A stretch of 64,000 nt of DNA from an uncultured Prevotella sp. (GTDB lineage Bacteria > Bacteroidota > Bacteroidia > Bacteroidales > Bacteroidaceae). Numbering within the stretch: the stretch's first letter is position 1; every line of letters begins with the position of its first letter. The notes under the pieces are model-generated. The model worked only from the letters and a program-made list of their open reading frames with translations, made no database searches and was not told the origin of the DNA. The stretch covers positions 1-64,000 of the forward strand of contig CAMOGW010000004.1 in the NCBI GenBank assembly GCA_946614435.1, written 5' to 3'. Below are positions 1 through 7,660 of the stretch, in pieces. The position numbers and the translations under genes are program-made.

Positions 1-24
1 TAAATTTTTAACATTTAAGGCTTG

Positions 25-198
25 ATGGGAGTCAACCTATTTCAGTACAAGACAAAACGCTCTCTGGCCGACCATCTCACGTCGTTTATGATTCCTGAGT
101 TCTTCGTCACCATGCCCTCGCTGCCGATGACTCCCAACGGCAAGGTTGATCGACGTGCATTGCCCATCGTGAGAAAGGAGGGACGGCTGTATGCGTAA
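25..198 (+). pseudogene. C-terminal remnant of an NRPS/acyl-CoA-ligase-type adenylation domain
   Basis: The frame ending at 196-198 encodes 57 residues from the ATG at 25. They contain FMIPEFF followed by LPMTPNGKVDRRAL, the classic A10 motif (NGKVDR) that closes adenylation domains of nonribosomal peptide synthetases. The catalytic lysine of that motif is present, but nothing else of the roughly 500-residue domain is. Upstream, the same frame has stop codons at 16-18 and 1-3, so this is not simply a gene cut by the window edge. It overlaps the start of the next gene by 8 bases, as an intact upstream gene would. I read it as a decayed or deleted synthetase gene. Whether the missing part was lost or moved cannot be seen here. 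Confidence 0.7.
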
Positions 199-667
199 CG
201 ACATTACCATCCGCCAGGCATTGCTCGATGACCTTGACCTCTTGATTCAATGGCGCATGGAGGTGCTGCATTGCGTATTCTCCATCCCAGCTGATGCTGA
301 CACTTCCGAACTCCGCCAGCAGAACATCGACTACTACCGCAAGGCATTGGCCAATGGCAGTCATATTGCCTGCTTCGCCGTAGAAGGCGAGGCAGTCGTG
401 GGCTGTGGCGGATTGTGCCTCTACGATGAGATGCCGTCGCCTGACAATCCCACCGGTCACTGTGCTTATTTGATGAACATCTACGTCCGTCCTGAGCATC
501 AGGGGCACGGCACGGGCAAGCGCATCGTCCGCTGGCTCGTGGGCGCAGCACTCTCCCGTGGCATCAAGAAAATCTACCTCGAAACTTCTGAGGCTGGCCG
601 TCTGCTCTACTCGGTTCTCGGCTTCAGTGACATGAAAGACATGATGCATTTGTCATTTTCAGAATAA
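191..667 (+). CDS. GNAT family N-acetyltransferase
   Basis: 158 residues, the usual length of a single GNAT domain. The acetyl-CoA binding segment is visible as IYVRPEHQGHGTGKRIVRWL (motif A, Q/RxxGxG/A), preceded by the beta-strand pair CFAVEGEAVVGCGG. The C-terminus has the LGF motif (YSVLGFSDM) of motif B. It transfers acetyl from acetyl-CoA to an unknown amine substrate in the cytoplasm. The ATG at 191 overlaps the stop of the preceding adenylation remnant by 8 bases, suggesting former translational coupling. Confidence 0.85.
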   Translation: MRNDITIRQALLDDLDLLIQWRMEVLHCVFSIPADADTSELRQQNIDYYRKALANGSHIACFAVEGEAVVGCGGLCLYDEMPSPDNPTGHCAYLMNIYVRPEHQGHGTGKRIVRWLVGAALSRGIKKIYLETSEAGRLLYSVLGFSDMKDMMHLSFSE

Positions 668-687
668 AACCGTAATTTAAAGTCAAT

Positions 688-1377
688 ATGAAACAGACTA
701 TAGAAATCGGCGGGCGCGAGTGCCTGCTATATAAGAAAGGCGAGTAGCCGCAGGTGTTGCTCATTCAGACGCTGGGCGCACAGGAGCGTGGCAGCATTGA
801 CAGCGAGGTGGCCATGATTAGCGAGGCTACGGGAACATCGTTCGTGATGGCAGCCTTTGCCATCGGCGACTGGGAGGTGGAACTCACGCCGTGGCACGAC
901 CCTGCCGTTTCGAAGCGTCAGGCCGTGGGCGAACATGCGGGAGAGTCGCTCCGTTATGTCACAGAAGAATTGATTCCCTATTTGCATCAGGAATACGGCG
1001 AGATTCCCATTGTTTTAGGCGGCTACAGCCTTGGCGGTCTCTTTTCCCTTTGGTCAGGCTCGGAGTCCGATTGTTTTGCTGCCATTGCAGCGATGTCACC
1101 CTCGGTGTGGATTGCAGGATGGCAAGACTATGCCAGCCAGCATCCCGTCAAGTCACCCTATGTCTATCTCAGCCTTGGTGACCGCGAGGAGCACTGTCGA
1201 GACAAGGCCATAGCACAGGTGGGCAATAACATCCGTTGGGAGCATGAACACCTGAAGCAGACGCTCGGTTCCGACCACACGACGCTGGAATGGAACACGG
1301 GCAATCATTTCGTGGATGGTGCCCGCCGTACCGCCAAAGGCTTCGCATGGTGCATTGACAAGGTGTGCCAGCGATGA
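688..1377 (+). pseudogene. alpha/beta-hydrolase (esterase-like) gene interrupted by an in-frame TAG
   Basis: The frame from ATG 688 reads MKQTIEIGGRECLLYKKGE, then TAG at 745-747, then continues without frameshift to 1377. The downstream part carries the nucleophile elbow GGYSLGG (GxSxG) and a late histidine in GNHFVDG, as in esterase-D/enterochelin-esterase-like hydrolases. Without the TAG it would be a normal protein of about 229 residues. A GTG at 754 could reinitiate translation and give 207 residues lacking only the first strand, so some activity is possible. TAG is an ordinary stop elsewhere here (for example 2115-2117), so genome-wide recoding is unlikely. It overlaps the next gene by ATGA. 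Confidence 0.7.
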
Positions 1378-2117
1378 GCCAGATGTGGAATCTGTGGCAT
1401 GGATGCCATAAGAAGAGCGAAGGTTGTCAGCACTGCTATGTCTATCGGCGCGATGCAGAGTTTGAGAAGGACTCGAACGTGGTGCATAAGACAGCCTCGT
1501 TTAACCTGCCCGTCCGTCGTGACCGTCAAGGACAGTGGAAAGTGTCACCAGGCACGCTGATGTGGACGTGTTTCACATCAGACTTCTTCATCGAGGAGGG
1601 CGATGCTTGGCGCGAAGATGCTTGGCTGATGATTCAGCGTAGGAGCGATCTGCACTTCTACATCGTCACTAAGCGGCCAGAGCGGATAGCCAGTTGTTTG
1701 CCAGAGGATTGGGGCAATGGCTATGAAAATGTCACCATCTGCTGCACAATGGAGAATCAGTGTCGTACAGACGAGCGACTGCCCATCTTTCGTGAACTGC
1801 CTATTAGTCATAAGGCTATCATCTGTGAACCGCTGTTGGAGCGTATTGACTTCCGTGGTGGTCTTGGCCTGTGGGTAGAACAAGTGACGGTTGGTGGAGA
1901 GTCGGGCCGTGATGCACGTGTGTGCGACTATGAATGGGTGCTTGACATCCGTCGCCAGTGCGTCGAATCAAACGTCCCATTTCATTTCAAGCAGACGGGG
2001 GCATTGTTCCGCAAGGATGGCCGTCTATATCGCATTCCCCGTAGTCAGCAGATGGCGCAAGCCCGGCGTGCCAATATCGGGTTCCAGACAAGTCATATTG
2101 CAGGGAATCATCAATAG
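1374..2117 (+). CDS. DUF5131 (phage Gp37/Gp68-type) protein
   Basis: The ATG at 1374 overlaps the TGA of the hydrolase gene (ATGA), so it is chosen over the GTG at 1365. The product has 247 residues. The N-terminus MWNLWHGCHKKSEGCQHCYV matches the family signature NPWxGC...GCxxCY, a radical-SAM-like cysteine cluster spaced CX6CX2C. The family's conserved TFCMENQ-like and VxVGGESG (here VTVGGESGRDARVCDYEWV) segments are also present. The function of the family is not established. The adjacent SPL-type radical SAM gene suggests related chemistry, possibly on nucleic acids, but that is inference. Confidence 0.8.
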   Translation: MSQMWNLWHGCHKKSEGCQHCYVYRRDAEFEKDSNVVHKTASFNLPVRRDRQGQWKVSPGTLMWTCFTSDFFIEEGDAWREDAWLMIQRRSDLHFYIVTKRPERIASCLPEDWGNGYENVTICCTMENQCRTDERLPIFRELPISHKAIICEPLLERIDFRGGLGLWVEQVTVGGESGRDARVCDYEWVLDIRRQCVESNVPFHFKQTGALFRKDGRLYRIPRSQQMAQARRANIGFQTSHIAGNHQ

Positions 2118-2175
2118 TCCCGAAAAGTGACATTTCAGTCGCTGTTTGTCTTGCAATGGTATGGGGAAATTGTCG

Positions 2176-2183
2176 TACCTTTG
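2176..2183 (+). promoter_or_regulatory. Bacteroidetes -7 promoter box for the SPL-type gene
   Basis: TACCTTTG fits the TAnnTTTG consensus. A TTG lies at 2151-2153, 22 bases upstream, a little longer than the usual spacing. It lies about 25 bases before the ATG at 2208, which argues against the longer reading frame that begins at 2127. Confidence 0.6.
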
Positions 2184-2207
2184 CATCGTCAAAAAGTAAG
2201 AAACAAT

Positions 2208-3080
2208 ATGGTGAAGATACAAGAAATTGAAGTGAAGTCGGTGATGACGAAGTCGAACCTGCCGGTGGCCGACTTCTCGGTGAACCCCTACGTGGGCTGT
2301 CTGCACGGCTGTAAGTACTGTTATGCCTCGTTTATGAAGCGGTTTACGAACCACCCGGAGCCGTGGGGCGAGTTCATCGACGTGAAGTACTGGCCAGAGA
2401 TTAAGAATGTCAAACGGTATGCAGGCAAGGAAGCCTTCTTCGGCTCCGTGACCGACTGCTACCAGCCCCATGAGGCGAAGTACAAGCGGACGCGCGCCCT
2501 GCTGGAACAGCTTCAGGGCAGCGGCATCAGCGTAAGTATCGCCACGAAGTCAGACCTCGTGCTGCGTGACCTTGACCTTATCAAGACCTTCCCCCATGCC
2601 CGCGTGTCGTGGAGCATCAATACGCTCGACGAGTCGTTTCGCCGTGAGATGGACCGCGGCGTGAGCATCGAGCGCCGACTGGAGGCCATGCGTCAGTTCT
2701 ACGAGGCAGGTGTTGAAACCACCTGTTTCATCTCGCCGATTTTCCCTGGCATCACCGATGTTGAGGCCATCATCCGAAAGGCTAAGGACTGCTGCAACCT
2801 CGTCTGGTTGGAGAACCTGAATCTGCGTGGCGACTACAAGGGCAAGATTCTCGCCTGGATTCACGAGCACCACCCCGAATTGAACCAGCTCTACCATGAC
2901 ATCTACACGAAGAAAGACCGCTCCTACTGGATGCAGCTCGACATGCAGATGCGCGCCTTCTGCGAGACTGAAGGGCTGCCATACGTCCGCAACGACGACT
3001 CCATGCGCTCCCTTCATGGCGAGCCGCCCGTGGTAGTCAACTACTTTTTCCATGAAGAAATAGTCAACAGAGGAAAGTAA
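2208..3080 (+). CDS. SPL family radical SAM protein
   Basis: 290 residues from ATG 2208. The radical SAM cluster CLHGCKYC (CX3CX2C) lies near residue 30 within NPYVGCLHGCKYCYASF, the hallmark of spore-photoproduct-lyase-like proteins. Further conserved pieces are FGSVTDCYQP, SIATKSDLVLRD, SWSINTLDE and FISPIFPGITD. Such proteins bind a [4Fe-4S] cluster and cleave S-adenosylmethionine. In non-sporulating bacteria the substrate is unknown. It follows the DUF5131 gene with a 90-base gap and its own promoter box, so it can be transcribed independently. Confidence 0.85.
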   Translation: MVKIQEIEVKSVMTKSNLPVADFSVNPYVGCLHGCKYCYASFMKRFTNHPEPWGEFIDVKYWPEIKNVKRYAGKEAFFGSVTDCYQPHEAKYKRTRALLEQLQGSGISVSIATKSDLVLRDLDLIKTFPHARVSWSINTLDESFRREMDRGVSIERRLEAMRQFYEAGVETTCFISPIFPGITDVEAIIRKAKDCCNLVWLENLNLRGDYKGKILAWIHEHHPELNQLYHDIYTKKDRSYWMQLDMQMRAFCETEGLPYVRNDDSMRSLHGEPPVVVNYFFHEEIVNRGK

Positions 3081-3224
3081 TAAGCCGAATAAGTAAAGGG
3101 AGCAGCATACAAAGATGCCTCGCTCCTATTTTTGCCTGTATGAACTCCCGTTAATTCATAAATCATCCTAATTTCAACAAAAGTTAAAGTTACGCAATAT
3201 TCACGGGAAATTATCAGGAATGAC

Positions 3225-3232
3225 TAATTTTG
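3225..3232 (+). promoter_or_regulatory. -7 promoter box for the Sel1-repeat gene
   Basis: TAATTTTG fits TAnnTTTG and lies about 55 bases before the ATG at 3287. No clear -33 TTTG is visible at the expected distance. Confidence 0.5.
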
Positions 3233-3286
3233 CCGCTCGAATTTATTCGCTTTTCGCAGAAAAGAACATTATTTAGGAGAATAGCC

Positions 3287-3931
3287 ATGCCAAAGGAGAG
3301 AAATAAAGCAGACGGTTATCGTGAGAAGGCTTACGAGGGTGACACCAAGGCGATGAACAACCTTGGGGTCTGCTATGAGCGTGGCACTGGCGTAAAGGTC
3401 AATCTGGAGATGGCTTTCGAGTGGTATATGAAGGCTGCGGAGCTGGGCGATGTCTATGGTTGCTTCAACGTCGGTGAGTGCTATTATCACGGCAAAGGCG
3501 TGGAGCAGGATGCGATAAAGGCATTCGAGTGGTACATGAAAGCCGCCGATAAAGGGGATATGCAGTCGCAGGTCAACGTGGCCAATGCCTACTATCTGGG
3601 CAACGGCACGGAGCAGGATCATCACAAGGCTTTCCTCTGGTATCGTGAAGCCGCTTTCCAAGGTCATATTCTCAGTCAGAAGAATGTAGGAGCGGCCTAT
3701 TGGAATGGAGATGGTGTGGAGAAAAACCTTGAAGAGTGCGTCTTCTGGTATGAACTTGCCGCCAACGGCGGCGATGCCCAGGCACAGTTTGCCACAGGCT
3801 GGTTTCTGATGACGGGCACGGGTGTTCCCAAGGATGAGCGCAAGGGCTTGAAATGGATTCACAAGGCAACGTTTCAGGGATTCCAGCCCGCCATCGACTA
3901 TTGCAAGGAACATGGGTATAAGTGGTATTAA
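3287..3931 (+). CDS. Sel1-repeat (tetratricopeptide-like) protein
   Basis: 214 residues made almost entirely of about five 36-residue Sel1-like repeats. Each has the pattern A...LGxxYxxGxGVxxDxxKAFEWYxKAA (for example GVCYERGTGV, GECYYHGKGV, NAYYLGNGTE). No signal peptide or membrane helix is seen, so the protein is cytoplasmic. Sel1 repeats form alpha-solenoids that bind other proteins, and no partner is evident. The start at 3287 is preceded by a purine-rich AGGAGA 7 bases upstream, uncommon in this phylum. The longer frame from 3230 would begin inside the promoter box. Confidence 0.85.
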   Translation: MPKERNKADGYREKAYEGDTKAMNNLGVCYERGTGVKVNLEMAFEWYMKAAELGDVYGCFNVGECYYHGKGVEQDAIKAFEWYMKAADKGDMQSQVNVANAYYLGNGTEQDHHKAFLWYREAAFQGHILSQKNVGAAYWNGDGVEKNLEECVFWYELAANGGDAQAQFATGWFLMTGTGVPKDERKGLKWIHKATFQGFQPAIDYCKEHGYKWY

Positions 3932-3994
3932 CGAATAGAACTAACGTTTAACTGAGTTTAAAGAACTGTCAGTATCGTTTAAGCGAGTTTAAAT

Positions 3995-4036
3995 TCCGTG
4001 CCAGATTGACTTTCGTGATTGTCATTCTGGCACGGA
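3995..4036 (+). terminator. Long hairpin after the Sel1 gene
   Basis: TCCGTGCCAGA at 3995-4005 is perfectly complementary to TCTGGCACGGA at 4026-4036, with further pairing TGAC/GTCA inside the loop. No T-run follows, so it may be an attenuator, transcript-stabilising stem or site, not a classic terminator. Confidence 0.4.
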
Positions 4037-4194
4037 TTCGTTCTATAGGCATGCACTTTGCACTATCCTTAGTGAAAGCTGAAGCAAACAAGCGGAGGCA
4101 ATCAAGATTTAGAGCCCCTTGATAAGGGGCGGCTATAATGCAGGGATAAAAAATATTGTCTAACTTTTAAAAATATAATTAGGAGGTATTGATT

Positions 4195-4620
4195 ATGTTG
4201 AACGGATTAATGAAAAGCAATGGTTGGTTCCCAACGATGTTTGATGATTTCTTTAACACTGATTTCATGCCTCGTGCCAACAGTACAGCACCCGCAGTCA
4301 ATGTCAAGGAGAGTGAGAAAGCCTATACGATGGAGCTTGCAGCCCCTGGCATCAAGAAAGAATATTGCCGCGTAGGCATCAACGATGATGGCAACCTGAC
4401 CATCGCCATTGAGAACAAACAGGAACACAAGCATGAGGACAGTCACCGTCACTACTTGCGCCGTGAGTTCAGCTACTCTAACTACGAGCAGAACTACGTG
4501 CTGCCTGACGATGTGGTTCGCGACAAGATTTCTGCCAAGGTGGAGGACGGCATCCTGACCATCACGATGCCGAAGACCGAGCCGAAGGAGAAGGTCACCA
4601 AGGCCATTGAGGTCTCGTAA
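4195..4620 (+). CDS. Small heat-shock protein, Hsp20/alpha-crystallin family
   Basis: 141 residues. The N-terminus has the aromatic-rich FPTMFDDFFNTDF typical of bacterial Hsp20. The alpha-crystallin domain follows, from NVKESEKAYTMELAAPGIKKE to the conserved end ISAKVEDGILTITMPK (A-x-x-x-DGVLxIxxPK). It holds unfolding proteins as an ATP-independent chaperone. The ATG at 4195 has AGGAGG 8 bases upstream, a strong ribosome site for this phylum and better than the TTG at 4189. It is a single-gene unit with its own terminator. Confidence 0.93.
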   Translation: MLNGLMKSNGWFPTMFDDFFNTDFMPRANSTAPAVNVKESEKAYTMELAAPGIKKEYCRVGINDDGNLTIAIENKQEHKHEDSHRHYLRREFSYSNYEQNYVLPDDVVRDKISAKVEDGILTITMPKTEPKEKVTKAIEVS

Positions 4621-4660
4621 CGGATATGAGTTCGACGAATTCCTGAAAAGGCAAAGATGA

Positions 4661-4688
4661 AGACCTGATATGACATCAGGTCTTTTTT
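4661..4688 (+). terminator. Rho-independent terminator of hsp20
   Basis: AGACCTGAT (4661-4669) pairs perfectly with ATCAGGTCT (4675-4683) around a 5-base loop, followed by a T-run to 4688. Confidence 0.9.
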
Positions 4689-4769
4689 CATCTGCGGCAC
4701 GTGAAATAAAATTATAGCTATAATTGAGAGAATTTTAGCTACAATTCCATCAATTATAGCTATAATTTT
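4689..4769 (+). repeat. Palindrome-array repeat, copy 1
   Basis: An 81-base element ending in three 16-base units starting at 4710, 4731 and 4752, so exactly 21 bases apart. Units 1 and 3 are the perfect palindrome AATTATAGCTATAATT. Unit 2 is a two-base variant. The element begins CATCTGCGGCAC directly after the hsp20 terminator. A second copy in the opposite orientation lies at 12216-12296, about 90 percent identical by eye. The rest of 4770-4900 shows no gene. Confidence 0.85.
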
Positions 4770-4900
4770 TCATGATGGTGCTTATCATCTATGACCAAGT
4801 ACCTTCAAAACTGATACCAAACTGTGTTCATCGAGCTCACGTTAATTTTAGTTGTTGCAGTTTATAAGAAACAACTTGAATTATTTTATTATAAGGAATC

Positions 4901-4932
4901 TTTGGCCATTATCGGGAATTTTACTACTTTTG
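4901..4932 (+). promoter_or_regulatory. Bacteroidetes promoter for the HAD gene
   Basis: TTTG at 4901-4904 and TACTTTTG at 4925-4932 are separated by 20 bases, a textbook -33/-7 pair. It lies about 90 bases before the ATG at 5021. Confidence 0.75.
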
Positions 4933-5020
4933 CACCCAAAGAGATCGTTGATAGAATAGTCACTAAACGGTAATCTACAAGAGGTGTTCCCAATAGTAGG
5001 CAAAAGTGGAAAAAATATCT

Positions 5021-5926
5021 ATGGAAGAACTATATGATGGCCGATTCTGGACGACGAAGGAGAGTTGTGAGGCTATGGACAAAGATATGCTGCCCCCGAA
5101 CGCTAAGAGGGAGTTTAGAGAATGCTTTGGAAAAGAACAGGGAATCAAGTATGCGCTCTACTTTGACATCGACGGGACGCTGGTGAGCTTCAAGACACAC
5201 GAAATCCCAGCATCCACCATATTTGCTCTTACACAAGCAAAGGCTAACGGTCATAAAGTGTTCATTTCAACAGGTCGTCCTCCGCTGATTATCACTAATC
5301 TTGGAGCCATTGAACATCTGATAGACGGCTATGTGACCATCAACGGAGCCTTGTGCTATGTGGGCAATGAAATCGTTCGATGCAAGAATATTCCGAAAGA
5401 GGCTGTAATGAGCGTGGTAGCGGATGCACAGGAGAAGGACTACGGACTGATTGTCGTAGGGGAGAAAGATGTGGCCGTGCTTGACCCTCACAGAGATGTT
5501 GACAGAATTTTTCGTAGGGAGATAGCCGTAGAGAACCTTGACCAGGCAAAGCCTTTGGATGTGGTTCTCCAGCAACGAATCTTTCAGTTGACCGCATTTT
5601 TTTCAGAAGAATACGAACGCGACCTGATGCTGCGTATTCCAAGCTGCACCTCTGGCCGATGGCATCCTGAGTTTACGGATATTACAGCAAAGGGAGCCGA
5701 CAAGGGAGAGGGAATCTTGGCTTTGGCTGCTCACTTAGGGCTGAATCCTCACTATACGATGGCTTTTGGTGATGGTGGCAATGACATTTCCATGATAAAA
5801 GCTGCTGGAATCGGGGTTGCTATGGGTAATGCACTCGAATCACTGAAAAACGAGGCAGACTATACGACCACCTCTGTTGATAATGATGGAATCCTGGGTG
5901 CATTACAACATTTTGGCTTAATATGA
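5021..5926 (+). CDS. HAD superfamily (Cof-type, class IIB) phosphatase
   Basis: 301 residues from ATG 5021. A GTG at 5006 is a weaker alternative. HAD motif I is YFDIDGTLVSF, motif II is FISTGRP, and the motif III/IV region is KGADKGEGI with FGDGGNDISMIKAAGIGVAMGNA, all diagnostic of Cof/sugar-phosphate phosphatases. An Mg2+-dependent aspartyl-phosphate mechanism is expected, with a sugar phosphate, flavin or similar substrate. Oddly, about 45 residues precede motif I, where relatives start only a few residues before it. This extension includes a CEAMDKDMLPP stretch I do not recognise. An internal ATG at 5075 would shorten it. Confidence 0.88.
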   Translation: MEELYDGRFWTTKESCEAMDKDMLPPNAKREFRECFGKEQGIKYALYFDIDGTLVSFKTHEIPASTIFALTQAKANGHKVFISTGRPPLIITNLGAIEHLIDGYVTINGALCYVGNEIVRCKNIPKEAVMSVVADAQEKDYGLIVVGEKDVAVLDPHRDVDRIFRREIAVENLDQAKPLDVVLQQRIFQLTAFFSEEYERDLMLRIPSCTSGRWHPEFTDITAKGADKGEGILALAAHLGLNPHYTMAFGDGGNDISMIKAAGIGVAMGNALESLKNEADYTTTSVDNDGILGALQHFGLI

Positions 5927-6062
5927 GAGAGAAACAGATAGCTAAGTCAAAAAAATAGCAACTCCGATCCTTGGAGGTGTCCATATTCTCTGCTGAGAAT
6001 CTGAGAAGCCTGCTGAAAATCAACAAGTTTTTTTGTCCTGTGTGCGCCAGATGTCATCATAG

Positions 6063-6392
6063 TCAGTCATAATACTCAATCTTCAATTCTTCGCTGATGT
6101 TAAAATCGTCGTGAAAGTTGTCGTCGTAAGTATAGACGAGTCGTAAGCCCCGATAGACAGACGGAACTTTCAGTGTGTCAAGCAAGTGCCATTTGGGACT
6201 GCCAAAATCGTAGGACATCCTGTCGAGCAGGATGCGGTTGGTGGTGTAGTCGAAATGATAATAGCCGCCACCGATGCATTGATCGCCAGGCTTCAGCAGG
6301 TCTTTATGCTGATTGACCATGCCAAGACGGAAGTAACCGATTCCCGAGCTAAGCTCGCTTTCTATCGTGATGATGAATTTAGGAAGTGTCAT
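6063..6392 (-). CDS. Hypothetical protein, co-transcribed with the HxlR regulator
   Basis: 109 residues, rich in aromatic and acidic residues, with no signal peptide or membrane helix. It contains GIGYFRLGMVNQ, GGGYYHFDY and a C-terminal RGLRLVYTYDDNF segment suggesting a small beta-rich fold. I do not recognise the family. The start lies 4 bases after the stop of the HxlR-type regulator on the same strand, so the two form an operon. Confidence 0.65.
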   Translation of the reverse strand: MTLPKFIITIESELSSGIGYFRLGMVNQHKDLLKPGDQCIGGGYYHFDYTTNRILLDRMSYDFGSPKWHLLDTLKVPSVYRGLRLVYTYDDNFHDDFNISEELKIEYYD

Positions 6393-6396
6393 ACGC

Positions 6397-6747
6397 TCAA
6401 TCTGTTACTATTTCGTTGAAATGCTCCTTGCCCCAAACTATCAGAGCCGTGAGCGCAGGCATCAGTGATTTACCAGTCTCTGTCAGGGAATACTCCACTC
6501 GAGGAGGAACCTCCGGAAAGACCTCACGATGAACGAGATGGCTCTGCTCCAGATGCTTCAGCGTCTGCGAGAGCATCTTCTGCGAGCAGTCCGTCATCAG
6601 ACGACGGATTTCATTAAAGCGCAATACACCTATCTCGCTGGTGTGAAGCATATAGAGCACCAGCATTGACCACTTGTCGCCGAAACGACTCACTACTTGC
6701 CTGATAGGACAGGCTAAATACTCTGCCTTGATATCTGCCATAACCAT
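6397..6747 (-). CDS. HxlR-family winged-helix transcriptional regulator
   Basis: 116 residues (or 114 from the in-frame second ATG). Signature pieces are CPIRQVVSRFGDKWSMLVLYML at the N-terminus, RFNEIRRLMTDCSQKMLSQTLKHLE (recognition helix) and PRVEYSLTETGKSLMP (wing). CPI at the start supplies the conserved cysteine used for redox or aldehyde sensing in several relatives. It is divergent from the cupin gene at 6966. The shared intergene has two GGTAACT-type sites, so it probably represses itself and the cupin gene. Confidence 0.9.
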   Translation of the reverse strand: MVMADIKAEYLACPIRQVVSRFGDKWSMLVLYMLHTSEIGVLRFNEIRRLMTDCSQKMLSQTLKHLEQSHLVHREVFPEVPPRVEYSLTETGKSLMPALTALIVWGKEHFNEIVTD

Positions 6748-6758
6748 TGAATTTTCGA

Positions 6759-6781
6759 CAAAAGTAGCAAAAAGTTACCAA
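6759..6781 (-). promoter_or_regulatory. -7 box and operator half-site of the HxlR gene
   Basis: On the minus strand TACTTTTG (6766 to 6759) lies just upstream of the regulator. The adjoining AGTTACCAA (6773-6781) is the reverse complement of TTGGTAACT found at 6858-6866 in the cupin promoter region, suggesting a common operator. Confidence 0.5.
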
Positions 6782-6853
6782 GTGTCATAATTGTACTATG
6801 TTAATCTGAGTTAAAGGTGATTTTGCGGAATGCCGATTCCATCCCAATTCCTA

Positions 6854-6880
6854 CTTTTTGGTAACTATCTCACCAAAAAG
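6854..6880 (+). promoter_or_regulatory. Candidate HxlR operator upstream of the cupin gene
   Basis: CTTTTTGGT (6854-6862) and ACCAAAAAG (6872-6880) form a perfect 9-base inverted repeat with a 9-base spacer, ending 8 bases before the -33 element of the cupin promoter. The size and symmetry suit a winged-helix dimer. The assignment to the divergent HxlR protein is inference. Confidence 0.6.
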
Positions 6881-6887
6881 AGCCTTC

Positions 6888-6918
6888 TTGTAAGAATGAT
6901 TTTTTTACCATACCTTTG
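6888..6918 (+). promoter_or_regulatory. Bacteroidetes promoter of the cupin gene
   Basis: TTG at 6888-6890 and TACCTTTG at 6911-6918 are 20 bases apart. They lie directly downstream of the inverted repeat. Confidence 0.7.
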
Positions 6919-6965
6919 CACTCGAAATCAAAAAAACAAGTAACATTTTAAGCGAATTAAGAATA

Positions 6966-7421
6966 ATGAAACAGATTGAAACAATTAAGAGTGGCAAGAA
7001 CTTCAGCGCAGTAAGCGTAGGTAAGATGAGTGAGATTATTGAGCACGTGCTTCCTATGGGACCGAACGTGACTATTCAGGGTAAGGTGTTTGCCGGTCAG
7101 GCCGTAGGTGCTACAGGTAGCGAATTGAGTTTCCAAACGCTCGTTCCTGGTCAGGACAGCGGTTTCCTGCACACTCACAAGACTCACGAGGAACTATACA
7201 TTATCCTGAAAGGTGAAGGCCAGTATCAGGTGGATGGTGAGATATTCCCCGTCAGCGAAGGCACCATTGTCCGCGTTGCTCCCGATGGCAAGCGTGCACT
7301 GAAGAACACGGGCAGCGAGAACCTGACCATGCTCTGCATCCAGTACAAGGCTAATGCCTTTACCGAGGCTGACAGTCCTATGACTGATGGCGTCATCCTG
7401 CAGGAAGAACTGAAATGGTAA
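6966..7421 (+). CDS. Cupin domain protein
   Basis: 151 residues, one conserved cupin barrel. Motif 1 is HTHKTHEELYIILKGEG (metal-binding HxHxxxxE) and motif 2 spans PVSEGTIVRVAPDGKRALKN. Cupin_2 proteins of this kind bind Fe, Mn or Zn. The substrate is unknown. The divergent HxlR regulator suggests induction by an electrophile or redox stress, as for other HxlR targets; this is inference. The short stretch after it (7422-7520) holds only fragments. Confidence 0.85.
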   Translation: MKQIETIKSGKNFSAVSVGKMSEIIEHVLPMGPNVTIQGKVFAGQAVGATGSELSFQTLVPGQDSGFLHTHKTHEELYIILKGEGQYQVDGEIFPVSEGTIVRVAPDGKRALKNTGSENLTMLCIQYKANAFTEADSPMTDGVILQEELKW

Positions 7422-7552
7422 GCGAAATGCTTGAATAAGCAAGAAACATTTCTGATGAACTGCGAGAGCATCGCGCACTTCTCCCGCTATGTGAAGAAAA
7501 CGCCATCGGCATACAGGCAAAAATAAAAAATGTAAAAATATGAAAGATTAGA

Positions 7553-7584
7553 GGCAATTCGTGTAATGGCGGATTGCCTTTTTT
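7553..7584 (+). terminator. Hairpin with T-run after the cupin region
   Basis: GGCAAT (7553-7558) pairs with ATTGCC (7573-7578), followed by six T. The loop is 14 bases. A TATCTTTG box follows at 7589-7596, but no rightward gene begins after it, so that promoter appears orphaned. The next 60 bases contain a GAGCGG/CCGCTC hairpin. Confidence 0.6.
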
Positions 7585-7660
7585 GTTGTATCTTTGCACT
7601 CAGTTAATTTTTTTGCCGTGCAAGCGTCGCAAAGCGCCGAGCGGCTACCGCTCTTCGAAG

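Noticed and set aside
745..747. TAG as a recoded sense codon
   Set aside because: TAG serves as a normal stop at the end of other genes (for example 2115-2117) and only one gene is interrupted, so genome-wide recoding is not supported.
2127..2207. Upstream start for the SPL-type radical SAM gene
   Set aside because: The extra 27 residues would span the promoter box at 2176-2183 and have no family similarity.
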